A stretch of DNA of 64,000 bases, taken from the NCBI GenBank assembly GCA_023398815.1, contig JAEWRW010000031.1, positions 100,237-164,236 on the forward strand, written 5' to 3'. Source of the stretch: Bacillota bacterium (GTDB lineage Bacteria; Bacillota; Clostridia; Christensenellales; UMGS416). A program made the translations under genes and the position numbers. A model generated the notes under the pieces. It was not told the DNA's origin. It made no database searches and saw nothing but the letters and a program-made list of their open reading frames with translations. Every line of letters begins with the position of its first letter. The stretch's first letter is position 1. This document shows, piece by piece, positions 1 through 8,458 of the stretch.

Positions 1-184
1 ATGGAAGACTCTCCTCAAAGCACACATCTGATATGGCAGTCAGGTATTTTCCCAAGTTCACGAGAGCAACGCGTTGTTCGATGTCGTCAGACAATTGCGA
101 ATAGGGTAGCGTTTCACCCCTTCTGGCATAAGGCAGGTGTTTTACGGCAATCTCAACAAGGATATGGCTGCTCAAGCTTTTCAT
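1..184 (-). CDS. Truncated unknown protein (N-terminal 61 residues)
   Basis: An open frame starts at the ATG at 184 (reverse) and runs off the left edge without a stop. It begins MKSLSSHILVEIAVKH and continues with an amphipathic, well-balanced composition (for example ARRGETLPYSQLSDDI), unlike the shadow frames around it. An AGGGAA ribosome site lies 9-14 bases upstream, and a TATACT -10 hexamer lies further upstream. The arrangement resembles the small winged-helix start of some restriction-associated proteins, but I do not recognise the family. Nothing can be said about function because most of the gene lies outside the window. Confidence 0.5.
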   Translation of the reverse strand, partial: MKSLSSHILVEIAVKHLPYARRGETLPYSQLSDDIEQRVALVNLGKYLTAISDVCFEESLP

Positions 185-508
185 CTGCTTTCGTTCCCTT
201 TTGTCAAAGTATAGCAGAATCACCCATGGAGGATAACGAACAATCCGCTCTTTGTTGTACTCATGCTGGCACAATAAATCTGTTTGTTCAAAAAGCTGTC
301 CCGTGTGCTCTTGGAGTGCATTCTCATTTCTCTCAGGCCCAGGGCAGATAACGGGCAACTTGGCTCCCGGTCAGGGGTAGCCGTTGTGAATGCTGTGAAG
401 CTCAGCCTTCCCTCCAGTACGCATCGAAGCAGCGCAGGCAAAGCATCTATGGAAAGCCCGATGCAAGCCACTGGTTTTGCCGGTAATGATGACCATTTTC
501 CTTTCCGG
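185..508. other. Intergenic stretch, no supported gene
   Basis: This holds the promoter of the leftmost gene (TATACT on the minus strand) and the 3' flank of the ttcA-like gene. Open frames crossing it on both strands have no ribosome site and no recognisable protein. I see no clear terminator. Confidence 0.5.
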
Positions 509-1345
509 TTAGGAGTTTTCCTCTTCGGCTTCGTCCCTCGCACCGCCCCTGCCATGGTACCCGATGATGGTATCCAGGTTCACATCGTGCACACTGTGGA
601 AGATGTGCTGGTCCACGTCTGGGTTGGTCTGCCTGAGCTTGCGGATGAGGGCCTTCATCTCGTGGCGCTTGGAACCCATGCCCTCGTCGCCCAGCGCGCA
701 GTTCTCGGTCAGGCGGCAGGCGCACTGGATGAACTGCAGGTTGTTGTGGCGCCGCCAGGCCTGGATGTCGGCCTCCTTCACCTTGTACATGGGGCGGATG
801 AGCTCCATGCCCTCCCAGTTGGTGCTGGTGAGTTTGGGGAGCATGGTGCGAAATTCGCCGTTGTAAAAGAGGCTCATCAGGATGGTTTCCACCACGTCGT
901 CAAAATGGTGGCCCAGGGCGATTTTGTTGCAGCCGGCGTCTTTGGCCTGGCGGTAGAGGTAGCCGCGACGCATGCGCGCGCAGATGTAGCAGGGGTTCTT
1001 TTCAAGCTTGGCCACGTAGTTGAAAATGGGTGCATCGAAGATCTGGATGGGCAGCTGCAGGAAGGCCGCGTTTTCCTCAATCTGCTGGCGATTGACCGCG
1101 TTGTACCCCGGATCCATCACCAGGTAGGTGAGCGAAAAGGGGAATTTGCTGTACCTCTGCAGCAGCTGCAGGCACTTGGCCATCAGCATGGAGTCTTTGC
1201 CGCCGGAGATGCAGACGCCAATGTGGTCGCCGGGCGCAATGAGCCCGTACTCCCCAATGCCCGACAAAAACGGCTTCCAGATCTGTTTGCGGAATTTCTT
1301 GGTGATGCTGTGCTCTGCCGCTTCCAACGCTGTCATCCCAGTCAT
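509..1345 (-). CDS. ttcA: TtcA-like tRNA 2-thiolation ATPase (PP-loop)
   Basis: A 278-residue PP-loop ATPase of the TtcA/TtuA group, which transfers sulfur to a tRNA base (2-thiocytidine at position 32 in classical TtcA) using ATP and a [4Fe-4S] cluster. The PP-loop SGGKDS is near residue 49. A CxxC pair follows in NPCYICARMRRG, then a Cys-rich FIQCACR, as expected for the cluster ligands; GHHFDD is the family's second motif. Its ATG overlaps the stop of the upstream cysteine desulfurase gene as ATGA, so translation is probably coupled. A second ATG at 1336 has better spacing to AAAGGA and is an alternative start. The neighbouring desulfurase is the obvious sulfur donor. The exact tRNA target cannot be read from the sequence. 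Confidence 0.85.
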   Translation of the reverse strand: MTGMTALEAAEHSITKKFRKQIWKPFLSGIGEYGLIAPGDHIGVCISGGKDSMLMAKCLQLLQRYSKFPFSLTYLVMDPGYNAVNRQQIEENAAFLQLPIQIFDAPIFNYVAKLEKNPCYICARMRRGYLYRQAKDAGCNKIALGHHFDDVVETILMSLFYNGEFRTMLPKLTSTNWEGMELIRPMYKVKEADIQAWRRHNNLQFIQCACRLTENCALGDEGMGSKRHEMKALIRKLRQTNPDVDQHIFHSVHDVNLDTIIGYHGRGGARDEAEEENS

Positions 1346-2463
1346 CCTTTGCTTTGTTTAAGTAGTGCGGCGAGACAGTCAAGAAAGCTCTCGATCTCTT
1401 CGTCCCGGGTGGTGAACCCCAAGCTCACACGCAGGGTGGATAGCGCCAGTTTTCGGTTCCCCGTCAGCGCGTAGACCGGGCGTGATGCCGTGTTGGGCGC
1501 GCAGCAGGCTGACTTGGTGGCCACGTGGATGTCCTGCGCCGCCAGCTGCTGCTGGATGGTCTCCGCCCGCAGGGTCGGCAGGCTGAGGTTCAGAATGTAG
1601 GGCGAAGCGTCGGCGGGGCTGTTGATGCGCACGGCCCCCTGGCCGGCCAGCTCCTGGCGCAGCAGGGCGTTCTGGCGGGCGGCTTGCCTCCGGTGGTCAT
1701 CGCCGGCAGCCAGCGCCAGCCGCAGTGCCGTCTCCACCGCCACCGTCTGGGGTAGATCCGGCGTGCCGCTGCGGAAGGGGGTGACGCTGATGCCGCCGTG
1801 CATCTGGGGCTCCAGCAGCACCTTCGGCCCTTTGATTAAAACGCCGGCGCCGTTGAGCCCATGGAATTTGTGGGGGGAGAAGGACAGCAGATCCACCCCC
1901 GCCGCCCGCACGGGCACCTTGCCCACCGCCTGGGTGGCGTCCACATGCAGGAAGCAATGGGGACGGCCCGCCAACAGCGCAGCAATGTCGTCCAGCGGCT
2001 GGCGGATGCCAATTTCACTATCCACCGCGCAGACCGACACCAAAATGGTGTCCTCTCGCAGCAGGCTCTTCAGGTGGTCAAGGTCAACCTGCCCACTGTC
2101 AGTCAGGTCCACGCAGTCCACCTCGTAGCCCCGGCTCTGGAGCCAGGCCAGCGGCCCGCTCACCGAGGAGTGTTCCAGCGCGGTCGTCACGATGTGCCGG
2201 CCATGCTTCTGGTACTGTGCAGCCACGCCCTTGATGGCCAGGTTGTTGGCCTCGGTGGCGCCGGAGGTGAGGACGACCCCGTCCGCAGCCACGCCCAGGG
2301 CAGCCGCGATGGCTTCCAAGGCCTCCAGCAGGCGCTGATGGGCGGCGGCACCGGCACCGTGGGGGGAATTGGGGTTGCCAGCGTAGCGCCGGGCAGCCTC
2401 GCAATAGGCCTCCAGCACGGCAGGGTCAACCGGGGTATTGGCGGCGTGGTCGAGATAAATCAT
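1342..2463 (-). CDS. Cysteine desulfurase (NifS/IscS family)
   Basis: A 373-residue class V PLP enzyme that takes sulfur from L-cysteine, giving alanine and an enzyme persulfide. Family marks are the start MIYLDHAANT, SGATEANNLAIKG, the cofactor Asp in HVDATQAVG, the Schiff-base Lys in SFSPHKFHGLNGAG, and an active-site Cys in the loop ATKSACCAPN. The frame is open for 12 codons further upstream, but that extension would span the -10 box, so the ATG at 2463 is chosen. The -10 box ends only 7 bases before this ATG, so the mRNA is apparently leaderless. The gene is translationally coupled to the ttcA-like gene, so the pair probably forms a tRNA-thiolation unit. Confidence 0.9.
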   Translation of the reverse strand: MIYLDHAANTPVDPAVLEAYCEAARRYAGNPNSPHGAGAAAHQRLLEALEAIAAALGVAADGVVLTSGATEANNLAIKGVAAQYQKHGRHIVTTALEHSSVSGPLAWLQSRGYEVDCVDLTDSGQVDLDHLKSLLREDTILVSVCAVDSEIGIRQPLDDIAALLAGRPHCFLHVDATQAVGKVPVRAAGVDLLSFSPHKFHGLNGAGVLIKGPKVLLEPQMHGGISVTPFRSGTPDLPQTVAVETALRLALAAGDDHRRQAARQNALLRQELAGQGAVRINSPADASPYILNLSLPTLRAETIQQQLAAQDIHVATKSACCAPNTASRPVYALTGNRKLALSTLRVSLGFTTRDEEIESFLDCLAALLKQSKG

Positions 2464-2470
2464 ACCGTGT

Positions 2471-2499
2471 ATTATACCGGAGTTTCCTTGCTGGTACAA
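2471..2499 (-). promoter_or_regulatory. Promoter of desulfurase operon, leaderless layout
   Basis: On the minus strand TTGTAC (2499-2494), a 17-base spacer and a perfect TATAAT (2476-2471) are followed by 7 bases and the ATG. The predicted transcription start falls at or next to the start codon, leaving no room for a ribosome site. Confidence 0.75.
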
Positions 2500-2784
2500 C
2501 GTGAGGGACTGCCGCTACCCGTGCGCGTGGCTGTCCTCCCCATTGAGGCAGGGCTCTGGCCTTCGCCACGCACAGCAATGCCCGGCGGCGTGGCCGACGG
2601 GCAAGGGATAGTTATTGGCTTTGGCGCACAGAGGCGGTTGCGCTTCCGGTTGTCCCGATGCGCGGCAACACACAACAGGCCCTAACCCCGGTGGGGACTC
2701 CCGTTCGTCCTGCCGGAAGGGCGCAATGCTTTGCCAGGGAAAGCAATCCGGTCGGCGGGGAGTCAGTCAAGAGCGGGTTCCCGC
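2500..2784. other. Intergenic stretch, no supported gene
   Basis: GC-rich sequence between two minus-strand genes. Frames on both strands lack ribosome sites and recognisable products. There is no clear terminator with a T-run. Confidence 0.4.
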
Positions 2785-3177
2785 TCACTCCTCGTCTTCG
2801 GTGGCCTGGGCCGTCAGGTTCCACACGCGGAAATACTTGGTGTACTGCCGTGCTTCCAACACAATCTCTTTGCCGTCGCCGGCGAAGATGTATTTGCCTT
2901 CGGTCTCCTGCTGGAAGTCGACGGCGTACTCGTCCTCCACATAGGCGAAGAGCTCGTCGTAGTCGCCCGCGGGGGTGAGGTAGGTCGTGGGGTCGTCCTG
3001 GATGATGGCGTAGTCGTGATCTTCCAGCGAGACCTCCGCCATGCCGCGCAGGATGGGAATGGGGTTGCCCTCCTGGAAGATGTACGCCCGGTTGATGACA
3101 AACAGTGTCAACACCAGCAGCGCAGCGACCCCCAGGATGAGCGGATACATGACCAGTCTGGTTCTGCTCTTTCGCAC
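2785..3177 (-). CDS. Small membrane-anchored hypothetical protein
   Basis: A 130-residue protein with one N-terminal membrane segment (MYPLILGVAALLVLTLFVIN) and an acidic extracytoplasmic part ending QATEDEE. The start is the GTG at 3177, because GGGAGGA sits 6-7 bases upstream; the longer frame to 3231 would place that ribosome site inside the gene. A promoter is visible upstream on the minus strand (TTTACA, 18 bases, TAGTAT). The soluble part contains EVSLEDHDYAIIQDDPTTYL and KYIFAGDGKEIVLEARQYTKYFRVW, which looks like a small beta-rich domain. I do not recognise the family. It is transcribed away from the solute-binding protein gene. Confidence 0.7.
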   Translation of the reverse strand: MRKSRTRLVMYPLILGVAALLVLTLFVINRAYIFQEGNPIPILRGMAEVSLEDHDYAIIQDDPTTYLTPAGDYDELFAYVEDEYAVDFQQETEGKYIFAGDGKEIVLEARQYTKYFRVWNLTAQATEDEE

Positions 3178-3271
3178 CCGGCATCCTCCCATCCACTTCG
3201 TGCGGTATGCACATTTCCTATATACTACCATTGAATTGGTCGATCTGTAAACTGCCGCGCCAGTCGTCAGG

Positions 3272-3300
3272 TTTACGCCATGGGGGGCCTGTGTTATAAT
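3272..3300 (+). promoter_or_regulatory. Promoter of the solute-binding protein, leaderless layout
   Basis: TTTACG (3272-3277), a 17-base spacer and TATAAT (3295-3300), followed by six bases and the ATG at 3307. Transcription should begin at or beside the start codon. Confidence 0.75.
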
Positions 3301-3306
3301 ACCAAC

Positions 3307-4929
3307 ATGTGTTTGACGAATAAAACATCAAAACGAATCGCGACGGCTCTGCTGGCGTTGCTGGTGTTGCTGTCCGTATCGGGCTGCGGCAAGAAGCAGA
3401 ACGGACCCACGGCCGCGGCTGCACCCACGCCCACCGCGACCTATGGTGAGAACCAGACGGTGGAGACCACCCTGGCACTGGAGGGACTGGAGACGCCCGA
3501 AGAGGGGTCGGCTGCCGCACGCCTGCTGGGGGCCATTGAGCAGAGGTTCGGCGTGAAGCTGGTGCCCGCGGAGGTACCCGCCGATGGCGACGCGGCGCTG
3601 ACCGCGGCGGCTGCCGGCACCCTGCCCGACGTGTTTACCAACGGTATCTTTGACGACCGCATGGCGTTCCAGGCCCTGGTGAAGGGCGGCTACCTGCGAG
3701 ACTTCCCCAAGGAAACCACCGACCAATACGCCAACCTGGGCAGCGTGGTGCGCCGCTACCGCTCCACCGAGAGCGTGGACGGCAAACTGTGGTTCCTGCC
3801 CCGCACCGACATGGTGGATGAGTTCAACAACGGCCAGTCCAAGGCCATCTATTACCGGGTGGATTGGGCGCTGGAGTCGGGCCTGCTGACCGCTGGCCAG
3901 GCGTCGGACTGGAAGAGTTTCTTCGCCCTCATGGATTATTATGGCCACATGGACCCCGACGGCAACAAGCTCGATGACACCTTCGCCCTCACCGGCAGCA
4001 AGAGCGGCCTGTGTGGGCTGGAGACGGTGTTCTACATGACCTTTGGCGTGCGCGACTGGGTGCTGCAGGACGGCACCTGGGTGCCGGGGCTGCTCTCCGA
4101 CCGGGCGAAGGAGGCCACCAAGTGGGCGGTGCAGGCCTACCGCGGGCGCATCATCGACCCGGCGCTGACCACCCAGAGCCAGGCCGAGGCGTTGGAGAAG
4201 TTCGTCTCCGGCCAGACGGGTATGCTCATCATGGATGCGTCACCGGTGGGGGCGCAAATGGTCAACGATGCCTGGGTGACCGCACAGAATGGCCATGACA
4301 TCCGCAAGTGCGTGTCGGTGTTGGCTCAACCGATGGATCCCTACGGCGTGGCGTACAACGATGACACGTCCTATGACGGCGGGGTGCTGGTGAGCGCCAA
4401 CGTGGACGACCGGGAGTTCCCCCGTGTGCTGTCGCTGCTCGATTGGCTCTATGGCGACGAGGGGTTGCTCTATAGCCAGTACGGCGCCGAGGGCCATGAC
4501 TACACCCTGAAGGACGACGTGCCCACGACGACGCTCAAGGACAGCAAGGGCAATGCGGCGACCTTCGGCACGCTGACCGGCGCATGGGCGGGCCTTGGCA
4601 CACTGTGCACCCAGGGGCAGGACTTCCTGCCCGACGCGGTGGAGAGCGACTACCGCCTGCGCTACATGGACACCTTGCGGCAGTTCTGGTGGGGCAACAA
4701 CTGGCGCAAACCACTCTTCACCCGCTACATTTTTGATGAGTCGGTGGAGGACTTCGACGCCGACGGCACGATGGAGCAGGCGCTGATGACGCTCATCACC
4801 ACCTCCCAAAATGTGGAAGTGGACTGGCCCGGCTATGTGGAGGCCATGGAGAAGGCACTGCCGGTGGACGCGGTCTCCAAGGTCGTCAACGACTACGCCA
4901 AGGAGAACAAAATTACAACAGAAGAATGA
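3307..4929 (+). CDS. Extracellular solute-binding lipoprotein (family 1, LplA-like)
   Basis: A 540-residue lipoprotein. The signal peptide ends in the lipobox LSVSGC near residue 21, followed by a Pro/Thr/Ala-rich linker, so the mature protein is membrane-anchored. The body resembles LplA-type family 1 binding proteins of Bacillota carbohydrate ABC importers: PDVFTNGIFDD in the first lobe, YYRVDWALESGL, and an EF-hand-like DPDGNKLDDTFAL. No permease or ATPase gene is adjacent; a two-component system follows instead, after a terminator. It may serve a distant importer or act as the ligand sensor for that kinase. There is no ribosome site; see the promoter directly upstream. Ligand unknown. Confidence 0.85.
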   Translation: MCLTNKTSKRIATALLALLVLLSVSGCGKKQNGPTAAAAPTPTATYGENQTVETTLALEGLETPEEGSAAARLLGAIEQRFGVKLVPAEVPADGDAALTAAAAGTLPDVFTNGIFDDRMAFQALVKGGYLRDFPKETTDQYANLGSVVRRYRSTESVDGKLWFLPRTDMVDEFNNGQSKAIYYRVDWALESGLLTAGQASDWKSFFALMDYYGHMDPDGNKLDDTFALTGSKSGLCGLETVFYMTFGVRDWVLQDGTWVPGLLSDRAKEATKWAVQAYRGRIIDPALTTQSQAEALEKFVSGQTGMLIMDASPVGAQMVNDAWVTAQNGHDIRKCVSVLAQPMDPYGVAYNDDTSYDGGVLVSANVDDREFPRVLSLLDWLYGDEGLLYSQYGAEGHDYTLKDDVPTTTLKDSKGNAATFGTLTGAWAGLGTLCTQGQDFLPDAVESDYRLRYMDTLRQFWWGNNWRKPLFTRYIFDESVEDFDADGTMEQALMTLITTSQNVEVDWPGYVEAMEKALPVDAVSKVVNDYAKENKITTEE

Positions 4930-4942
4930 TTTCGTATCGTAG

Positions 4943-4973
4943 CGGGCGGGGCAATGAGCCCTGCCCGTTTTTT
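4943..4973 (+). terminator. Intrinsic terminator after solute-binding protein
   Basis: A ten-pair GC-rich stem (CGGGCGGGGC with GCCCTGCCCG, loop aatga) followed by six T. It lies 14 bases after the stop codon. Confidence 0.85.
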
Positions 4974-5155
4974 CGTGCCAGTGCTGGTGCGGAGGACGAG
5001 ATGGCAAGGGGGAGAATTTCTCCCCCTTTTGTGTTACATTGATACCGTTGTATGTTTGTTAAGAAATTTGTAATGCTTTGCCCCGCCCGTTTGTAAGAAC
5101 GGGGCGGTATGCTGTGTGTCGGTGGCGGTGCGGCCGCCTGGCGGAGGAGGAGAGT

Positions 5156-5842
5156 ATGACCATACTGGTGTGCGACGACGACCGCGACATCGTGGAGGCG
5201 CTGGAGATTTATCTCAAGGGTGAGGGGTACGACGTGCTCACCGCCGCCAACGGTGCCGAAGCCCTGCGCAAGCTCGAGGCTCACGAGGTGCATCTCATCC
5301 TGCTCGATGTGATGATGCCGGTGATGGACGGCCTGCGGGCGCTGATGGAGCTGCGGCGGCGGCGGAACGTGCCGGTCATCCTGCTCACCGCCAAGAGCGA
5401 GGAGGCCGACAAGGTGTTGGGCCTCAACATCGGCGCCGACGACTACGTGACCAAACCCTTTAGCCCGTTGGAGCTCATCGCGCGGGTGAAGAGCCAACTC
5501 AGGCGCTACACGGCGCTGGGCAGTGTGGTGGCGCGCAGTGGGCTTTACCGCACCGGGGGCCTTGCGGTGGACGACGAGCGCAAGGAGGTTACGGTGGATG
5601 GCGAGCCGGTGCGCCTGACGCCGGTGGAGTACGGCATCCTCTGCCTGCTGACCCGGGAGGCCGGGCGCGTCTTCTCCATCGACCAGATCTACGAGCAGGT
5701 GTGGCGGGAGCCGGCCTTCAGCCCGGAGAACACCGTGGCCGTGCACATCCGCCGCATCCGGGAGAAAATCGAGATCAACCCAAAGGAACCCAAATACTTG
5801 AAGGTGGTGTGGGGCATTGGATACAAAGTCGAGAAATATTAG
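5156..5842 (+). CDS. OmpR/PhoB-family response regulator
   Basis: A 228-residue two-domain regulator. The receiver domain has the acidic pocket CDDD at residues 6-9, phospho-acceptor Asp51 (LLDVMMP), T/K positions LLTAKS and KPFSP. The C-terminal winged helix carries LTPVEYGILCLL and the recognition region NTVAVHIRRIREKIE, ending KVVWGIGYKVEKY, which is typical of VanR/PhoB types. The start is the ATG at 5156, behind GGAGGAGGAG; the open frame upstream has no ribosome site. The histidine kinase gene overlaps its 3' end by 26 bases, so the two form a cognate pair. Target genes are not evident. Confidence 0.92.
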   Translation: MTILVCDDDRDIVEALEIYLKGEGYDVLTAANGAEALRKLEAHEVHLILLDVMMPVMDGLRALMELRRRRNVPVILLTAKSEEADKVLGLNIGADDYVTKPFSPLELIARVKSQLRRYTALGSVVARSGLYRTGGLAVDDERKEVTVDGEPVRLTPVEYGILCLLTREAGRVFSIDQIYEQVWREPAFSPENTVAVHIRRIREKIEINPKEPKYLKVVWGIGYKVEKY

Positions 5843-8063
5843 ATATTCCGTCTGGTTCAAGCTGCTGGCTCTCCTGTGCGCGGTGGGCGGCGTGCTGCTG
5901 ATGGCCGCCGGGTTCATGCGCTACGAGGGATTGTACACCGCGCTGGAGCCGGGCAACTACCTCTATGCCGACGACCTGCGCCAGTGGGTGGGCGGTGTGC
6001 TCTCCACCGTGGAGGGGGCCGAGTTAACCTTTGACAGCGAGGAGGAGATCCTCTCCAACGAGAACCGCTTGAAGGCACTGGACGACGACGAAGTGACTTG
6101 GCGCACCGATTCGGCCCAAATGGAGATCTCCTCCATCGGGGAGGAATACGCAAATTACATCAACGACGCCTTCCAAACCAACGACGATGCCCAATCGCTC
6201 GATGCGGAAGTGAAGCGGCTGGAGACCGAGCGGGACATGAAGATCGCCGCGCGCAACCAGCAGCTGCAGGATGACCTGGATGCCGCCCGGGACGAGGTAG
6301 TGCAGCGCCAACTGGCACAGTACCGCAGCGCCCGGCAGGAGTTGGCCGCATTGGGCGGCAACCTCCAGTATGGCTGGCGCAGTGAGGAAGGCTACTACGG
6401 CGGGAACCTCGGGCGCGATGACACCGCGATGGAGCAGGCGGTGAAGGTCTGCCCGGTCTACTACATCAGCGTGGAGGGCAAGGTGACGACCAACCTGCCC
6501 GACCTGGGCTATGGGCAGCTGGCTCTGGGGAACGACAAGGCCAGCCTGTGGCTGGGCATGTCTCAGGCGGCCTACGATGCGCGGCGGCAGACCTGGCTGC
6601 AGCGCTGGAACCTGGGCCGCGAGGGCTGGGTGCTGCTGGGCAGTGGATTCCTGCAGACGCTCCTGGGTCTGGGGTGGCTGTGCTACGCCGCCGGCCGACG
6701 CCCCGCTGAGGAGGGCGTGACCCTGCTCGTGATCGACCGCCTGCCGCTGGACCTGGGGCTGCTGCTGCCGGCCGGTGCGCTGGGTGGGGCTGCCGGGGCG
6801 ACCTATGTCTACTTCACCAACGAAACCTTGCTTCGCTCTGGCGTTACCACCCTGCCGCTGGTGGGGGCGGGCCTGCTGCTGGCCTTGGCGACGATGCTGC
6901 TGGCTCTGTACCTCACCATGTTCGCCAAGCGCCTGAAGCGCCACGAAGTGCTGCGCCACACGGTGGTGGCTTGGGTGCTGAGAAAGCTGAACCGCGCCTT
7001 TGAGCGGTTCCTGGAGCTTGTCGCCGGCGGGCCTGTGCCGCCGCGGGCGGTGCTGTTGGCGCTGGCATTGGGGGCCTTCACCTTGCTGGGCGGCATGATT
7101 GGCGTGGAGATTGGCCGCTCTCACAGTTGGCTTGAGTTTTTCCTGTGGTTCGTGTTTGTGCTGGGGGTGGATTTCTTGGCCGGGCTGTGGCTCATCCGCC
7201 GGTTCCAGCGCTTGCTGCGGGGGGTGGAGCGCATCCGCAAGGGGGAACTCCATTACCGCCTGCCCGCCGGTGGAAACAGCCTGACCGCCCAACTGGGCGA
7301 CCGCATCAACCACATTGCCGATGGCCTCAACACCGCTGTGGAGCGGGAGGTGCGGGCCGAGCGGATGAAGTCCGAACTCGTCACCAACGTGTCCCACGAC
7401 CTCAAGACGCCGCTCACGTCCCTCATCACTTACCTCGACTTGCTGGCCAAGGAGGGCCTGCAAGCCGAGAAGGCCCCCCACTACCTGGAGGTGCTGCAGG
7501 CCAAGGCCCAGCGGCTGAAGGTGCTGACCGAGGACCTGGTGGAGGCGGCGCGGGCGGCCAGCGGCGCGGTGGCCGTGCAGCGGGAGCGGCTGGACCTCAC
7601 TGCACTGCTGCAGCAGAGCCTGGGCGAGTACGAGGCGCGGCTGGCAGCGGCGGAGCTCACGGTGCGGTTCACGGCCACAGGCGAGCGCATTGCCGTACTG
7701 GCCGATGGACGGCTGCTGTGGCGGGTGGTGGATAATCTGTTGGGCAACGCCTGCAAGTACGCGTTGCCGGGCTCCCGGGTGTACCTGGATGTGGGCCGGG
7801 AGGGTGACCGCGTGCGCTTCACCTTGAAGAACATCTCAGCCCAGGAGCTCAACGTGGCGGCGGAGGAACTGACCGAGCGCTTTGTGCGCGGCGACGAGGC
7901 CCGCACCGGCGAAGGCTCGGGGCTCGGCCTCTCCATCGCCAAGAACCTGACCGAACTCATGGACGGCACATTTGCCCTCATGGTGGATGGCGACCTCTTC
8001 AAGGTGACGGTCACCGTGCCGGCGGCCCCGGCGCTGGCCGAAGTGGTACCCGCCCAACCTTAA
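5817..8063 (+). CDS. Multi-pass sensor histidine kinase (VanS-like)
   Basis: A 748-residue membrane kinase. One N-terminal membrane helix is followed by a roughly 220-residue extracellular region with a charged coiled-coil stretch (residues ~110-170). Four to five more membrane helices follow, to about residue 460, then HAMP (LLRGVERIRKGELHYRL), HisKA with phospho-acceptor His527 in NVSHDLKTPLTS, and HATPase with NLLGNACKYA and GEGSGLGLSIAKNL. The only workable start is a TTG at 5817, inside the response-regulator gene, with a weak GGGG site. The extra membrane helices between sensor and HAMP are unusual for VanS. Signal unknown; the upstream binding protein is a candidate partner. Confidence 0.9.
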   Translation: MDTKSRNIRYSVWFKLLALLCAVGGVLLMAAGFMRYEGLYTALEPGNYLYADDLRQWVGGVLSTVEGAELTFDSEEEILSNENRLKALDDDEVTWRTDSAQMEISSIGEEYANYINDAFQTNDDAQSLDAEVKRLETERDMKIAARNQQLQDDLDAARDEVVQRQLAQYRSARQELAALGGNLQYGWRSEEGYYGGNLGRDDTAMEQAVKVCPVYYISVEGKVTTNLPDLGYGQLALGNDKASLWLGMSQAAYDARRQTWLQRWNLGREGWVLLGSGFLQTLLGLGWLCYAAGRRPAEEGVTLLVIDRLPLDLGLLLPAGALGGAAGATYVYFTNETLLRSGVTTLPLVGAGLLLALATMLLALYLTMFAKRLKRHEVLRHTVVAWVLRKLNRAFERFLELVAGGPVPPRAVLLALALGAFTLLGGMIGVEIGRSHSWLEFFLWFVFVLGVDFLAGLWLIRRFQRLLRGVERIRKGELHYRLPAGGNSLTAQLGDRINHIADGLNTAVEREVRAERMKSELVTNVSHDLKTPLTSLITYLDLLAKEGLQAEKAPHYLEVLQAKAQRLKVLTEDLVEAARAASGAVAVQRERLDLTALLQQSLGEYEARLAAAELTVRFTATGERIAVLADGRLLWRVVDNLLGNACKYALPGSRVYLDVGREGDRVRFTLKNISAQELNVAAEELTERFVRGDEARTGEGSGLGLSIAKNLTELMDGTFALMVDGDLFKVTVTVPAAPALAEVVPAQP

Positions 8064-8440
8064 CGATCGCACCCACGGTTGACCCCATCGACAGACAACA
8101 ACCGTGGTGGGATATCAAGCACGCAGTCCGCAGGACTGCGTGCTTGTCGCGTCGGCCGCCTGCGGCGACCGCCGCGAGTGGGAGTGCTCGTCATCTGTAT
8201 GGTTTTGCCCCCTGACGCACATGTCGTCAGGGGGCGTTCTGTTTTTGGGCTCGTACTGGTTTTTACGGGAGAGACGCCGTGTGCCGGGAGAGGCGAGTGC
8301 CTCGGACAGATGGTCGTGTGCCGCGGCGGGGTAAACCCGCTCGCGGCTACGGGGGTGATGAGCACGCCCCGCGCGGGGCGGTGCCCCACGGCCATTGCGT
8401 GCGTTAGAACTAGTCTGTGCGACCGTTGGGGAGTGCGCTC
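8064..8440 (+). repeat. Intergenic multi-hairpin element, copy R1
   Basis: The region consists of successive inverted repeats. At 8117-8145 AAGCACGCAGTCC pairs perfectly with GGACTGCGTGCTT around loop gca. At 8147-8177 a TCGCG...CGCGA stem encloses GCCGC/GCGGC. At 8207-8235 GCCCCCTGACG pairs perfectly with CGTCAGGGGGC around the seven-base loop CACATGT. A conserved block with GGTTTTTACGG and GAGACGCCG follows, and a stem with loop GTAAA lies at 8330-8357. The same order and loops recur at 16.26, 21.6, 50.84 and 58.7 kb. No gene is supported here. Family unrecognised. Confidence 0.7.
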
Positions 8441-8458
8441 CAATGCGGACGGCTTTCG

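Noticed and set aside
6024..7481. 485-codon minus-strand frame opposite the first histidine kinase
   Set aside because: Gln/His-rich shadow frame; the plus-strand kinase has all catalytic motifs.
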